Positions 35,001-51,849 of a stretch of 64,000 bases of DNA are shown here, piece after piece. The stretch's first letter is position 1. Every line of letters starts with the position of its first letter. The stretch is from Eonycteris spelaea (lineage: Eukaryota > Chordata > Mammalia > Chiroptera > Pteropodidae). The position numbers were made by a program, and so were the translations under genes. Where the stretch lies: assembly GCA_003508835.1 (NCBI GenBank), contig PUFA01000066.1, forward strand, positions 6,838,501-6,902,500. The letters are read 5' to 3'. The notes beneath the pieces are model-generated. The model was not told the origin of the DNA, did not search any database, and saw only the letters and a list, made by a program, of their open reading frames with translations.

Positions 35001-38000
35001 AAAGAAACCTGAATAAAGTGCGGGCTTTAGTTGTGTATCAATATTTGTTCATTAGTTCTGACAAATGTCCCATATTACTGTAAATAGTAACAGAAAAAGT
35101 TAAGTGTGTGTTAATAGCAGAAAATAGAGCTGTACTATCTTCACAATTACTCTGTAAATCTAAAACTATTCTAAAGTAATTATTTTTCTTAAAAAAGAGG
35201 GCAACTACTTATACACATTTCCACAGAGAAACAGCTGTGAAAACAAACCAGCCACAGTATCCCGCCTGGTACCCGGCACAACACAGCTGTTTCGATTCTT
35301 CCACTTTGAATCTTGGGCCCTATTAAACTATCTCTGCATAAAACGAAACCCATTCTATGTCCCGAAAGGGACACCAGCAGGTAAGACAGGTACAGAGGAA
35401 ACGGAATTCAGTCTCACAGTAAATGAAAACTCACGTGGCAGTTCTCTGCTCGTCGAACCTGGACAGTTTCTGAAGTTCCCTATAGACAGCTCCAAGGGGT
35501 GCGTATTCTAGAATTAGGTAAACGCGGGTGGCATCGTGGAAATATCCATACAGCCTGAGAATATTTGGATGCCTGCAACAGAGAAAAAACACTCTACCAC
35601 CTGGTTTTAAAGCAAACACAGGAATATGCTGTAAATACCGAACAAGCCCCTCATGTGACCCAGTGGTAAAAACTGGTTCTGCTCACAGGCCCCGCCCTCC
35701 CACGTAAGGCTCGGAAACCACAGACCCACTCCAAGCAAAATGCACATATCCGCGTATCAGTTTACACACATTTCAAGGTCTTCATAGACCTCGGGTTTCA
35801 TTAAGACTATTTTCTCCCTCTTCTAGGCCAATTTTATTCTTTGGGGAAAAAATTCAGCTAAACATTAATTCCCTGCAAATTAAAGACACACGACATCCCC
35901 ACAGCAGCCTGATTCCCCAGCACTGGAGACAGAACGTGTAAGCAGCATTCCGGAATGGTGGTGGGTGCTTGCTGCCGGGGACCGACTTCCGGCAGCTGAG
36001 GGCACAGCCCGCCCGAGCCACCAGCCCTTCTCGCCTCCCGCCAGTTGTTGCCAAGGAAGGGGACAGGCCCGACACAGACAGATTTTTAAGTATTAGCAAC
36101 TGATTCAAGTTTGAAAAAACAATGAAAGCAAGAGAGAGAGAGACACCGAGACCCACTGGCCAAAGTCACCTGCAGGCTGCCCACCACCTCGATTCAAAAC
36201 CCAGAACAGGAGGTATCAATCAGTCCCCTTAAAAAAATGTGCTCAAAAAAAAAAAAAAACAAACAAACAAAACCATTTTTGCTCACGTAAATTACTCCAT
36301 TAACATAAACCTTAAAGTGATTGTTCAGGCCCAGGCACCTAAGTCTAGATAAATCTTTGAAAAATTACAAAGTATTCACTCTCCGCAGGACTCTGAAGCA
36401 GGTCTTCTCGTTTACCTCTTAGTAACTTAAGCTCTGTGCAGCATGCTTCTGAGTATCAGCCCGAAGACTCACCTGAGGTGAGACTGGATCTCCACTTCCC
36501 TTCGCAGCTGATGCTCAACTCCCGCCTTCTCCAGCTGGGCTTTGAACAAGACCTTCAGAGCCAGGATGAACTTGCTTTGCTTTTCTCTCGCCAAGTAAAC
36601 GTTACCGAACTTCCCTTTACCCAGCGGGCGACCAATTTCAAAATCTTCCAGAGCCCACTGCCTTCTAGAAAGGAATTGGATCATTTTACAGTGAAAACAA
36701 ATCTCTTCTAACAACTAAGTAGTAGACACACGCTCCATGTAATTTTGCGTGTGTCATGTTCGGTGTGTCCCTCTGCAAGAACCAAGCCAATACCCACACT
36801 GAGTCGCCAAGGACATTAAACTCCCCACCGCCCCACCTGCCTGCCAGACTGTGGGTCAGTGACAAGGGACATTCTGGACTTTCAGAGCTGAAACACTCAT
36901 TAGAGTGTGTCCCAAGACAGTGCAATGCTGGGACAGACCTATTAACAACACTCAAGATCATAGAAAGAATGAGGAAGTAAACGGAGGAGGAAGAAAGCTC
37001 CAGAACCACTGTGGGCCTCTGCAAAACTGACCACAGCCTCCCCTCCTCCAACCCCGCGATGCCAACGCTCTGGGCTGGAGGACCACACTGGCAGAGCAGA
37101 TGGACGGATCCCGCAGGGAGCAGGGGTGAGAACCACTGGGTTTAGATGCCCAGCAAGTCTCCATTAGGCAGTGAAAGCAAAAGTCTGTGGGCTCATTCCT
37201 GGCGCCTCCTCGCACGTTCTAGAATCTAGACCGTTCAGGGATTGCTGGTAAGCTTTGCGGAAATATCCGGGGAAGATGTAATAGCCAAGCCTCATTATAA
37301 AGAATACAGCAATTCTACTCATACTGTCAAAATACTGCATACATGTGCATACAGTTCTGTGACATGACCGCGTTTTCTGACAAACCTGCACTTTTATATA
37401 AGAAAAAGTATAGAAACACACAAACCACATGCAGTGGTTACTTTCAGGGGCAGAGAAAAACTTTTATTTTACATATTTCTGTAACACAGTCACACAAGCT
37501 TTTTCTAAAGTTGAAAAGCAATTAAAAAAAAAACTTGAGTCCCCAAGTAAACATCCATCATTCAAATTCCTTTTTTGAATAAAGATTAGAAATTTGGAAA
37601 CATTTGTGTTTTCAAAGACCTTTTTTTTTAAGAGTTCTCAAAATTAAATTTGCAATGAAATGGTATTCTAATCGAATGACAGTATAGAAGCTGGTAAATA
37701 AAATAAAGCTTACTTTTTTGATTCTTCGTTTTTCTGTTTTGATGCTGGTCCTTTCCAGAATTATTTCCTACACAGAATAAAAACCCGTTTTAGAATAACT
37801 ATACTTATTTTAGAATAACCATACAGAATAAGTTAAAAACCTGTGAATAGAAATGAATCACAGAATGGCCACCAAAATATCAATGGTATTCTCAGCGCTG
37901 TAGATCTGGGCCATTTTCAATTTTCTTTACGGAAAGCCCATCCTACCCTGACTGCAGCCAGTGACGTCCACAGATTTCTAGAGTAAAGATGAGCAGATAC

Positions 38001-41000
38001 CCAGACAGTTAGGCCTTCCGACAAGTGAAGACTCGAAACTGTGCAGATTCTCCCTAAAGCCTATTTCCAAGCGAAGAGCTTCTACGGCAGAATCACCAGT
38101 CCTCCCACCCACAACGACCTCCCACCCCGTCACCTTTTCCCCACGGGCGGGCCAGCCAACTGTCCATACGCCAAATACAAATATGATCAACACTATGCAA
38201 CGAAACCTAAGCCGGCCACCTTCCTTCCACTACTCTCACGGTCAAGGGTAAAGAGAAGCCACCAATTCAGCAAAATGTACAGCAAAGCAATCGTACACCA
38301 GGGTGCTAAAGTCACCTCTTCATTAGCCAGAGTCCATATGGGACCTCTCCTTCTGTCCTCTGCAGCCCAGCATGCTCTCCTCAGATGGCTGAATGCAGGG
38401 CCGAAACTGCTTTTCCTTCTGTGGGTCACTCCCTAGGTTACTGCCATCAACACACCGCCATCCCTATGTCCAGTTTATTGGCCAGTTCCACCTAGTGTGC
38501 GCCTACGTGAGCACCCAATTTGTCTGCAACTCTCCATCCTGGCTGGTTGTGGATAGGTAGACGCTTCTGAGTCTCAGCTTCCTCCCTGTAATAGCTACCT
38601 CCACTGAGCGGTTACAAGGGTCGAATGAGACAGCACCACCTGAAAGCCTACTGTGTGAGCACACCACAAATGTGAAGCAGTGACTGTTAACACCCACTCC
38701 GCCCACCGGGTCCAGGCAACCGCCATCTCTGACCTAAACCACAACGGCCTGTCTGGTACCCCTGGGCCCAGCACTGCTGCTCTCCTATTTCATCCCTCAC
38801 ATCCAGAAGAGGAAGCCTTCTAAAGGCAGGTCGTCACTCTGCTCGAAAGCCTTTAGCAACTTCCCACCACACAGGGGATGAGGCCTGCTCCCCGGCACGG
38901 CTGGCAGTGCCCCCCGTGGCCCCGGCCCCGCTGTCTCGGTCCACCCACTTTCCCTACTTTCCTCCACGCTGCAGAACCTCAGAACTTTTCAGTTCTTCAA
39001 ACGTGCCATGAGGGTAGGAATCAGGTCTGTCTGTATTCTTAGCACTGGCCTGGCCCACAAGACAGATCGTTGCTTCAACCTGACATCAGATTTTTCTCCC
39101 CGTCCGCGGCAGAAATGATGTAAAAGCTCGGGCCCCAAACGATTCTAAACATGAGCCTGTACCGTTGATTTTTTTTTTTTTTTTTTGACAACTAGGAAGA
39201 ATGATGGCTGTCTGATGAGTCTCAAACAGCTGACTTACCAGGGGCTGGTGGCTGCGGCTGGTCACTCTTTTGCGCACTATTCGGTGGCCTGCAGACAGGA
39301 CGAGGGACACTGGTTGCCTGCGACTGCTTCTGCTTCAGGTTCTGAACCGGTCTGTGGCTGGACACGAGCTTCTGCGCTTGCGCAGGACCTCGCTGGGTGG
39401 GGTTTGAAGGACACAAGACCCGCTGAGCCTGGCCGCTCTTTGCAGATAAGGGATGCTGAGACATCGGAACACGCTTTGGGCCATCGCCGGGTGGGACCAA
39501 GTCTAGATTGGGAAGGAGACAAAAAAAACTTCATGGTCTTCACGAACAAAAGCTGAATATTCTGGAAATTTCACAAGTTTATTTCCTAGTACAACAAAAT
39601 AATGACTGTCACTGAGAACAGGTGAAACCGGAAACCTAGTTCAATCAGCACTTCCTGGGAATATGCTTCTACCTGGCAGAAAGGAACACATGACTGGCAC
39701 TTCCTAAGCCCTCCCCAACGCCCCACCCTAAAAACCAGCTTCACATGAACAAATGATCGCTAACTAAATCCACTTAAATGAGGAGGCAAACACTAAGAAT
39801 TCACAATGACTTGGGAATTATCATTTAGCAAAAAACTTCAATATAGAAACTGGATACCAAAATCCCAATTACACTGAAATTTCTTTAATACATATTTTGA
39901 AAAAAAGCATGAAACAAAAACATCAAAATGTTCAATAGTGATTATCTTTGAGACAGAACTTTTAAAAGATAGTCTGAATTTTTGTATTTGCCAGATTTTC
40001 TACAAAAAGCATCTATTATTTACTGTTTCATATCCCATGTACTAGTGACAAAATTAATCTGAGCCAAAACAACTTTGGCAAAAAAAGAAACAAACGTAGG
40101 TTCTTCAAAGAGTTATCACCAAAATATACGATTTACATGCCTGTAAGTAGGATATCAACTTGAAAAAGTTAACTTGCCTACAGCCGTGCCACCCTAACAC
40201 GCCCAGTCCCATACTTGAATGGGAGGCCACCTAGGAAGACCAGGTGTTAAAAAAAAAAAAGTTCATTTAATTCTAAGACCCTAAGTTAAAGGGCGGTGGG
40301 GAGAGGGGAGGGTGGACAATTTTCTCCAGCTTCAACGAGGAATCTTCCTAATAAATGATGAAACAGTGCCGTCACCAGCCCTTGGCATGAGTGTTTTAGG
40401 AGAGGTTTTCTAAATAAAAAGTCAAATTAGCAACACCCACAACACAGGCATTCAGATGGCAAATAAAAAGTACTTTAAATAGAGCAATTTTCTCAAATGA
40501 TCTTTATCAAAGGAACTGAGAATCCAAACATTGACTCAGGTTAACTTTTTTCTAACTGGCCATTTTATACTTTCAGCCAGTAAAAAAGGTTAGTACCCAT
40601 TTACTTGAAGTTAAAGACTTCTAAAAACGAGCCCCCCCCCCAAAAAAAAAAACAAGCAATATTCTTATGCTGATTTCCTAGAAGGAAACCTCTCTGGGGA
40701 TCACTTATATTAAAGGACTCATTCACTCAGTTGCTCCACAAATACTCATTAAATGCTAAGAGCCCCAGAGACCTTGCCTCCACGAAGCCTTCTTGGATTC
40801 CATCCTGCCCCACCCTGAACCATACACCCTTCTCAGAATTACTCAGGTCCTACAGATATGTAATAAGGCGTGGTACTGGCTCCCACACCTCTAAATTCCT
40901 CAAGGTCAAAGACCATGTGCCCTTGCCACTGTCGTCCCTGTGTCTGGCCCGGAACCCAGCTCCAAGTGGGGTCCCACAAGAAATGCCCTAACATGCCACC

Positions 41001-41398
41001 TGGCATCCCTCCATGCTTACTGCTCCCTGAATCAGATCAGAACAAACTGTAGCAAAAAGTTAATTTCTGGCAAGTATTAGGTGCCTATTGTGTACATTAT
41101 TATCCTGTATACAGTGGAGAATACTGATACTCAAGCAGCTAACTATAAGACAAAGCAGAATAAGAAAAGATACGGTGAGAGAATCGACAAAATGTTACTG
41201 CTGAATGCAGAGAGGAGTGATGAATTCGTGTCCAGGAATGTGGGAGAGGGGTCTGAAGTTACAAACCCAAAGGAAGGTGAAAAGAATTCCAGGTAGACAA
41301 GCAACCTCCATCTGGGTGTCAGAAACGTGACTGAGACTGCGGATTATTCAATTTACCTTAACAGGCCCTGGGATGCAGTTTTCTTTAGATTTGTCCAT
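28839..41398 (-). CDS. AURKA: AURKA, Aurora kinase A (eight coding exons; three apparent one-base losses)
   Basis: Aurora A is the serine/threonine kinase that drives centrosome maturation and spindle assembly with TPX2. Coding exons on the minus strand, in order: 41398-41357, 39502-39239, 37767-37714, 36664-36473, 35572-35435, 31768-31620, 29318-29144 and 29024-28839. All have GT/AG borders. Visible motifs are the KEN sequence in MDKSKENC, an A-box-like QRVLCPSN, the glycine loop GKGKFGNV, the ATP lysine in [20 protein letters not shown], the activation loop [15 protein letters not shown] (Thr homologous to human T288) and a D-box-like RLLKHN near the C-terminus. The phase fails by one base at the start of the second coding exon, inside the third, and at the start of the sixth. 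With those three bases the length is about 400 residues against 403 in human. The kinase is otherwise intact and all catalytic residues are present, so sequence or assembly error is the likeliest reading. Confidence 0.95.
29144..29318 (-). CDS. AURKA: AURKA coding exon 7 (activation loop, APE-like motif)
   Basis: It completes an Arg codon, then reads [20 protein letters not shown] to YKRISR. It carries the activation-loop threonines, PPE (the APE equivalent), and [20 protein letters not shown] of subdomain IX. The donor is GTAAGG. Phase is consistent with both neighbours. Confidence 0.95.
29319..31619 (-). other. AURKA: AURKA intron between coding exons 6 and 7
   Basis: It contains an antisense MIR (about 29380-29540), an unusual run of 13 G at 30346-30358, and otherwise unremarkable sequence. 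No additional exon is evident. Confidence 0.7.
31620..31768 (-). CDS. AURKA: AURKA coding exon 6 (HRD and DFG motifs), one base short at its 5' edge
   Basis: It reads [20 protein letters not shown], then [20 protein letters not shown] and GWSVHAPSS. It holds both the catalytic loop and the Mg-binding DFG. The previous exon ends with two bases of a codon, but this exon begins directly with TAT, so one base (probably a T) is missing after the acceptor at 31769-31770. Confidence 0.93.
31769..35434 (-). other. AURKA: AURKA intron between coding exons 5 and 6
   Basis: The largest AURKA intron segment. It carries an L1 3' end on the plus strand (about 33500-34330) and long AT-rich stretches. Positions 34640-34970 are moderately GC-rich with only chance frames. 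Confidence 0.7.
33500..34330 (+). repeat. L1 3' end, antisense to AURKA
   Basis: Sense-strand L1 landmarks appear in order: 'gcacaagatctgaacagaca', 'gcaaataagcacatgaaata', 'gtgagacaccattatactcc', 'attgctggagagggtgagga', 'acaatcaccaaaaactggaa' and 'tacaatgaaatattattcgg'. It is the end of ORF2 plus 3' UTR, with multiple stops. Confidence 0.9.
35435..35572 (-). CDS. AURKA: AURKA coding exon 5
   Basis: It reads [20 protein letters not shown], then [16 protein letters not shown] to QRTA plus two bases. It spans the hinge (LEYAPLG; human E211-A213 region). The exon is 138 nt and ends two bases into a Thr codon before GTGAGT. Confidence 0.95.
36473..36664 (-). CDS. AURKA: AURKA coding exon 4 (glycine-rich loop, ATP lysine)
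   Basis: It reads [20 protein letters not shown], then [20 protein letters not shown] and [13 protein letters not shown] to QSHL. It contains the nucleotide-binding loop, the catalytic Lys of ALK and the start of the C helix. 192 nt, phase correct with the next exon. Confidence 0.95.
36665..37713 (-). other. AURKA: AURKA intron between coding exons 3 and 4
   Basis: It contains an L1-like 3' fragment on the plus strand at about 37310-37530 ('atgcagtggttactttcagg', 'tttctaaagttgaaaagcaa'). Confidence 0.55.
37714..37767 (-). CDS. AURKA: AURKA coding exon 3, one base short
   Basis: A short linker exon reading (G)NNSGK... then [11 protein letters not shown]. From its 3' end the frame is clear ([11 protein letters not shown] joined to RQW), but upstream it would hit TAA. 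From its 5' end the frame reads NNSG. One base is missing between, probably a G in the GG at about 37755-37756. Present length is 54 nt; 55 nt restores phase. Confidence 0.85.
39239..39502 (-). CDS. AURKA: AURKA coding exon 2 (regulatory N-terminal region)
   Basis: It reads [20 protein letters not shown], then [13 protein letters not shown] and on to [14 protein letters not shown] corresponds to the A-box degradation signal and the Q/P-rich linker is typical. Compared with the human protein as I recall it, about five residues are missing between PKRV and SGQAQ. The exon start is out of phase by one base with the previous exon, which ends on a complete codon. Confidence 0.9.
39503..41356 (-). 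other. AURKA: AURKA intron between coding exons 1 and 2
   Basis: It contains an L1M-like 3' fragment (about 39880-40020), the 5S-derived retropseudogene (40176-40260) and a probable L2 fragment (about 40735-40860). No extra exon is evident. Confidence 0.65.
40176..40260 (+). pseudogene. 5S rRNA-derived retroposon with poly(A) tail
   Basis: GCCTACAGCCGTGCCACCCT at the left end matches 5S rRNA positions 1-20 with few changes. After about 35 nt it jumps to ACTTGAATGGGAGGCCACCT, matching 5S positions about 77-96, and continues to about position 111. An A run at 40249-40260 follows. The internal promoter A box and intermediate element are deleted. The flanks AAAAAGTTAACTT and AAAAAGTTCATTT look like a 13-bp target-site duplication with two mismatches. 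It is either a 5S retropseudogene or a copy of a 5S-derived SINE. Fruit bats are known to carry such SINEs. Confidence 0.8.
41357..41398 (-). CDS. AURKA: AURKA coding exon 1 (start codon)
   Basis: It reads [14 protein letters not shown] followed by the donor GTAAAT. This matches the human start (MDRSKENCISGPVK). It contains the KEN sequence. The upstream acceptor-like TTTTCTTTTCAG precedes the ATG by five bases (GCATC). Confidence 0.95.
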
Positions 41399-43150
41399 GA
41401 TGCCTGAAAAGAAAAGAAGAACCTTAGTTTATACAAACCCACCTGATCCAAGTGGTTATGCTAGACCAGGTTATAGTTCTTGACCAAAAAGCCTCAACAA
41501 GAGACTTTCATTTTTTCTATGTCCAAATGAAGCTGATACAGAACAATGTTTTCTCATGTGATATAATGTGCAGGTGTGGGGTTAGATAATGTTCAGGTGT
41601 GGGTTTTCCCCATAACACCCCCACACACAATACACTGCATCCCCTCCCCCTCCCTGGTACTCAAACTCCGCTCCTGAAATGACTCCTTCTGCTCCATCAT
41701 CTCCTAATAGATCACCTCCATGAGTACACAAGCCTGTTGCCACGCCTGCAGCTCCCAGGCTTTCACTCCATTTCACGCATATGCAAATCACTCCACCTTG
41801 AACATGAGACTATAGCTGAAGAGCCAGAGAGTCCTTACATCAAACAGTGGGTTAGTGTAAACAATAAACAAGAAGGATACATGCTGGTGGTATGCAAACA
41901 TTTATTTCTCACACGCCTACTGCTTTCTCCACTTTTCCTATCAATTATAAGCAACAAACTAATGAGATCACATAGGTCTAAGGACTTGTAGTCAACGTTC
42001 TTCCACAGAAACTACAGACAGTTCTCCAATTTAATATGAATTATCCTTCTCAGGAAGATTAATAATATAAGCAGAATGGAATAAGATTTTGATCCAGAAA
42101 TTCTGGAGATCGCCCAGGAAGACTGCTTCTCAGGTGATTCTGGTTTACAGCCAGGTTCAGGAGTCAGTGACCAGATGACCTTCACAAGGTTCCTGCAGTT
42201 CAAACCAGAGATCCTGCTATTCTACACAGAAAAACAGGTAGATCTAATGCACTGTGGGTTTAGACTTTTCCCTCCTTCAAGGAACCTACTAATAGCTGCA
42301 TAAATGAAGAAGAGTAGAGAGGAAATGAAATGAATATGTTGCTGAAAAGCATTTAATTCATACTAGAAAAGTTGAGAAGAAGAGACATTAAAAGTGCAGT
42401 AGCTACACTACATCACAAGGATGGCTGGTAGAGACTTTCAGGCCCAATCCCAGACCTAACAAATCAGATCCTAGATGATTACTAGTTCTCAATGAAACAT
42501 CAGAATCACCTGGAGAGCATGATAAACCTAGACACTGGAATCCTACAGCCAAGAGCTTCGGATTCATTTGGTGGTCTATATGTTTAACAAGGACCCTCAA
42601 GTAATCTCGACAACAGTGGCCCAAGGTTTAAAAAGCGCTAGCGCAGGAAGACCTCTGAGAGATCGTCATTGATTCACCCACTCATTCATCTAGCAGGATA
42701 ACGGCCTTTCCCGGCTACTCTATCCAAAGTAGCCTCCGGTAAGCCACACACATTACTGTTTTGTTTCTTTCATAACACTCATCCCTATCGGAAGTTATCT
42801 TGCTAGTTCGTCTTCTTCTCCCCACCCCCACTAGAACGTAAATTCCTAAACAGCAAAATCCTCTGTAGTTTTCCTTCCTACCCAGGTGCTCGCTGAATAC
42901 AAGAATCCCATCAGAAAGCACCCCCGCCCCCACCCCAACAACTCCATGCATACCAGGTATTTAATGAACACCAAGAGGCCTTTTACAGGGAGCCTTGGAG
43001 CCCAGGAACAGATGGGAGAGCGCCTGCAAAGCACGGGGGGGACGGGGAACGGGGAGGGGCGGGGGACAGAGGGGTAGGCGTAGGATGGAGGGGGACCGAG
43101 GGAGGCCTTCTCACCCCGGCTCTTCCTTCCCCGGCCTGGCAGCCCCACCG
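41399..43150 (-). other. AURKA: AURKA 5' intron region
   Basis: The intron separates the start-codon exon from the noncoding first exon. A MER5-like fragment lies at about 42420-42640. The 42880-43150 part is C/G-rich and leads into the promoter island. Confidence 0.6.
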
Positions 43151-43290
43151 CCCGCTTCCCTCCCCGCCCCGCCGTCCGCTGACAGGCCGTCCAGGCCGGC
43201 TGTCCTCCCGCTCGCCTCACAGAGCCGCCCCATGGACCTGGCACCTGTTAGCTCCTACCTCCGACCCACGGCCGCCAAGTCCTCCCGAGA
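43150..43290 (-). other. AURKA: AURKA noncoding first exon (approximate)
   Basis: The minus strand from about 43285 reads GACTTGGCGGCCGTGGGTCG then GAGGTAGGAGC. This resembles the beginning of the human AURKA 5' UTR as I remember it. The start site and splice donor are not fixed by sequence, so both coordinates are estimates. Confidence 0.45.
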
Positions 43291-43470
43291 GCCCAGCCGT
43301 TAGGATTCAAAGAGTCATTTTAAATAGGAGTTAAACTCTCTGCTCCGAAAGCTGATTGGCCTGGGCTGGAGAGGCGCTGCCTTTTCATTGGCTCACGGCG
43401 AGTCGCGTTCCGGGCCGGCGCCCACGGCGCGCAGGCGCACTTGTTCCGCAGGGCCCCGGAAGTGGCGGCG
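43286..43470. promoter_or_regulatory. Bidirectional AURKA-CSTF1 promoter core
   Basis: The two genes are head-to-head within roughly 300 bp of GC-rich sequence. Reading toward AURKA (minus strand): CTTCCGG, an ETS/GABP-type site, at 43462-43456; two CCAAT boxes at 43391-43387 and 43359-43355, 32 bp apart; and TTTGAA at 43311-43306, a CHR-like element. Paired CCAAT boxes at this spacing plus a CHR are typical of genes switched on in G2/M through NF-Y and MuvB complexes. The ETS site is consistent with the positive element reported for human AURKA. Confidence 0.75.
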
Positions 43471-43620
43471 CCAACGGCCCTGCAGACCCCTGGCCGTTCT
43501 GGTGCCCGCCGTGCTCTCCGGGACGCGGCATTTGCTCTGTGAGACAGAAGCCCCTCTGCGTCAGGACTGTCACGTAGGGGATAAAGTCGGAGGAAGTGAA
43601 CGGACTCCTCGAAGGCGCCA
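43470..43620 (+). other. CSTF1: CSTF1 noncoding first exon (5' end approximate)
   Basis: The exon ends in GGCGCCA at 43620, followed by a very strong donor, GTAAGTAAG, at 43621. The 5' boundary is estimated from the position of the shared promoter. Its partner is the acceptor at 45477-45478. Confidence 0.6.
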
Positions 43621-45478
43621 GTAAGTAAGATGGCGAGACGGGGCCGGAGAGAGTGGGCCGATCGATAGCGCGGCGCTCGGCGTGGCGCCCTGGGCGCGTG
43701 CGCAGTGACTGTGCGCTCGGAGCGATCGATCCGGCAAGGCTTGGGCGTCCATTTTTCTGGGAGAGAGCAGGAGGCCGAGAGCCGGACTAGCGGGTACCCG
43801 GGGCTGGGTTGCGGGGGGAGTGGCCAGGGCGGTCGGCTGGGGCCCCTAGGGGACCACGGGAAGAACTGGGGTGAGCGGGGAAGGGGCGTTAATGCGGGGC
43901 ATGCGCCCCGAGTTGCGGGCTGGGCCTGCACACCCCTGCTCTTAGAGGCCTCGTTCTGTGCTTAGTGCGCCTCTGTGCTGCCATGGTGGCGGAGCACACG
44001 GTGACCGCCGGTCTGTGTTCTCGCCCTGGCCCTTCTTCCAGTTCTGGGAAGAACCAGTCCTGGGTTGGGTCCTTCTGGCCCCCGGCGTCCTCACGTGCAA
44101 ATTGTGGGTGGTAATTAGGCGCTTACTAGCCCGGCCAGAGAGCGTCCTATGGGAGTTGAGAAGTGGGGCTCAACCTCCCTTTCCCTTTTTTTAAATCTCT
44201 GTAAACGTCCTGATGTTCCTGGCGTGAATGAATAGACAGGGTAGAACAGCGGTCCAGTTCTGGGCTCTGGTGTGGACAATCCTGGCGGCCACTTTGACAT
44301 CGGACGAGTTACTTGGCCACATTTTACTTTCAGTGGGTTTCTTAATCTCCTCGATCCAGCATCTCTTTTGTTCCCTAATCTTGTCTACACAAGCATAGAT
44401 TTATGTCCATATGTTTCTACATGTACTTAAATATACGATTATTTTATGCTTAGCATGGTGCCTGGCAAGGGCTTAATAAATGTTAGCTGTTGTTATTAAC
44501 ACCCATCAGTACAGCACATTAAGAACACAGGCTCCAGGGTCAGATAGCCTGCGTTAGGATCCAAGCTCTGTCATTTGCAGACTGTTTGATCCTGGGTGAG
44601 TTCATCTCTCTAGGCCTCAGGTTGCCCATCTCTAAAATAAGATTAAATGAAGTAATGCCTATTAGTTTTTTATATGATGTGTTAGTACTGTGCTGAGTGT
44701 CCAGTAAATTTTAGCTAGTTTATCATTAAGTTACTAGAGAAAGTGTTTAGGAACAATAGTCTGTAGAGGCAAGCCGCCTAAGTTCTAGTAGCCTCAGTAA
44801 TTCTCCGGAAGGAGTTGTGTAGTTAGAAAACATGGTTCCCCACCCCTTTCCTATAACAACTCCTGTAAAGTAAAGCAATACCAGGCGGTTCTGGTGTTCC
44901 TGCGCACTCACTCCCCTTCTTTCTCTTGTTCACCTCTTCCCCATGCTCTCCTTCCAGTTTCTTCTCTGCCATAACTGTCTTTCTTATATAATGTAACAAA
45001 CAACCTCAGTTGCTTTAAAATATGTTTTAAGAATGAACATAACTGCATTACTAAACATACAGCTCGGCCAGTAGAAACAGTAGTGTCTAGACATCCAACA
45101 GCAGCAGCTATCTGTTGCAAACACCAGTCAACATTTTATTAAGAGGAAGTGGAAGATTCTGGGATAGCAAGAAAGAATAAAAATTGCTGGTGTATAGTTT
45201 GGCAGAGGAAAAAAGCTCTACTGTAAATATCAGTTAACATGATTTGAATAATTTCTGTGTGCCACTCTGCTCAGTGCTGTACATGCACTGTCTTACTTAA
45301 CCTTCACTAACTTATTTAACAGCTGAGGAACCCGATCTCAGAAACAAGGTCACTGATCAAAGATGGTGCAGGTAGCAGAGCTGGGATTTAAGCCCTACAA
45401 GTCTGATCCAGTTTCTTTATTGCTTCTGCAATTCACTGGTGCTTCTCTCCTTCACCATCCACCTGTTTTCTCTTGCAG
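43621..45478 (+). other. CSTF1: CSTF1 intron 1
   Basis: It starts in the CpG island, with a YY1-like site close to the donor. Further on it contains a sense MIR (about 44510-44680) and an antisense MIR-like element (about 45230-45400). Confidence 0.7.

Positions 45479-51849
<6,371 letters not shown>

Larger units (their letters stand above)
43000..43960. promoter_or_regulatory. CpG island over the AURKA/CSTF1 start region
   Basis: Dense CpG, GC boxes and NRF1-like GCGCGTGCGC (about 43695-43704) contrast with both flanks. A YY1-like AAGATGGCG lies at 43627-43635 just inside CSTF1 intron 1. Confidence 0.75.

Noticed and set aside
28839..41398. AURKA locus as a processed pseudogene
   Set aside because: It has introns with canonical splice sites and the expected gene neighbours, so it is the parental locus and not a retrocopy.
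43320..43931. 203-codon minus-strand frame in the CpG island
   Set aside because: Arg/Pro/Ala-rich composition in the shared promoter, with no domain. Typical of CpG islands.
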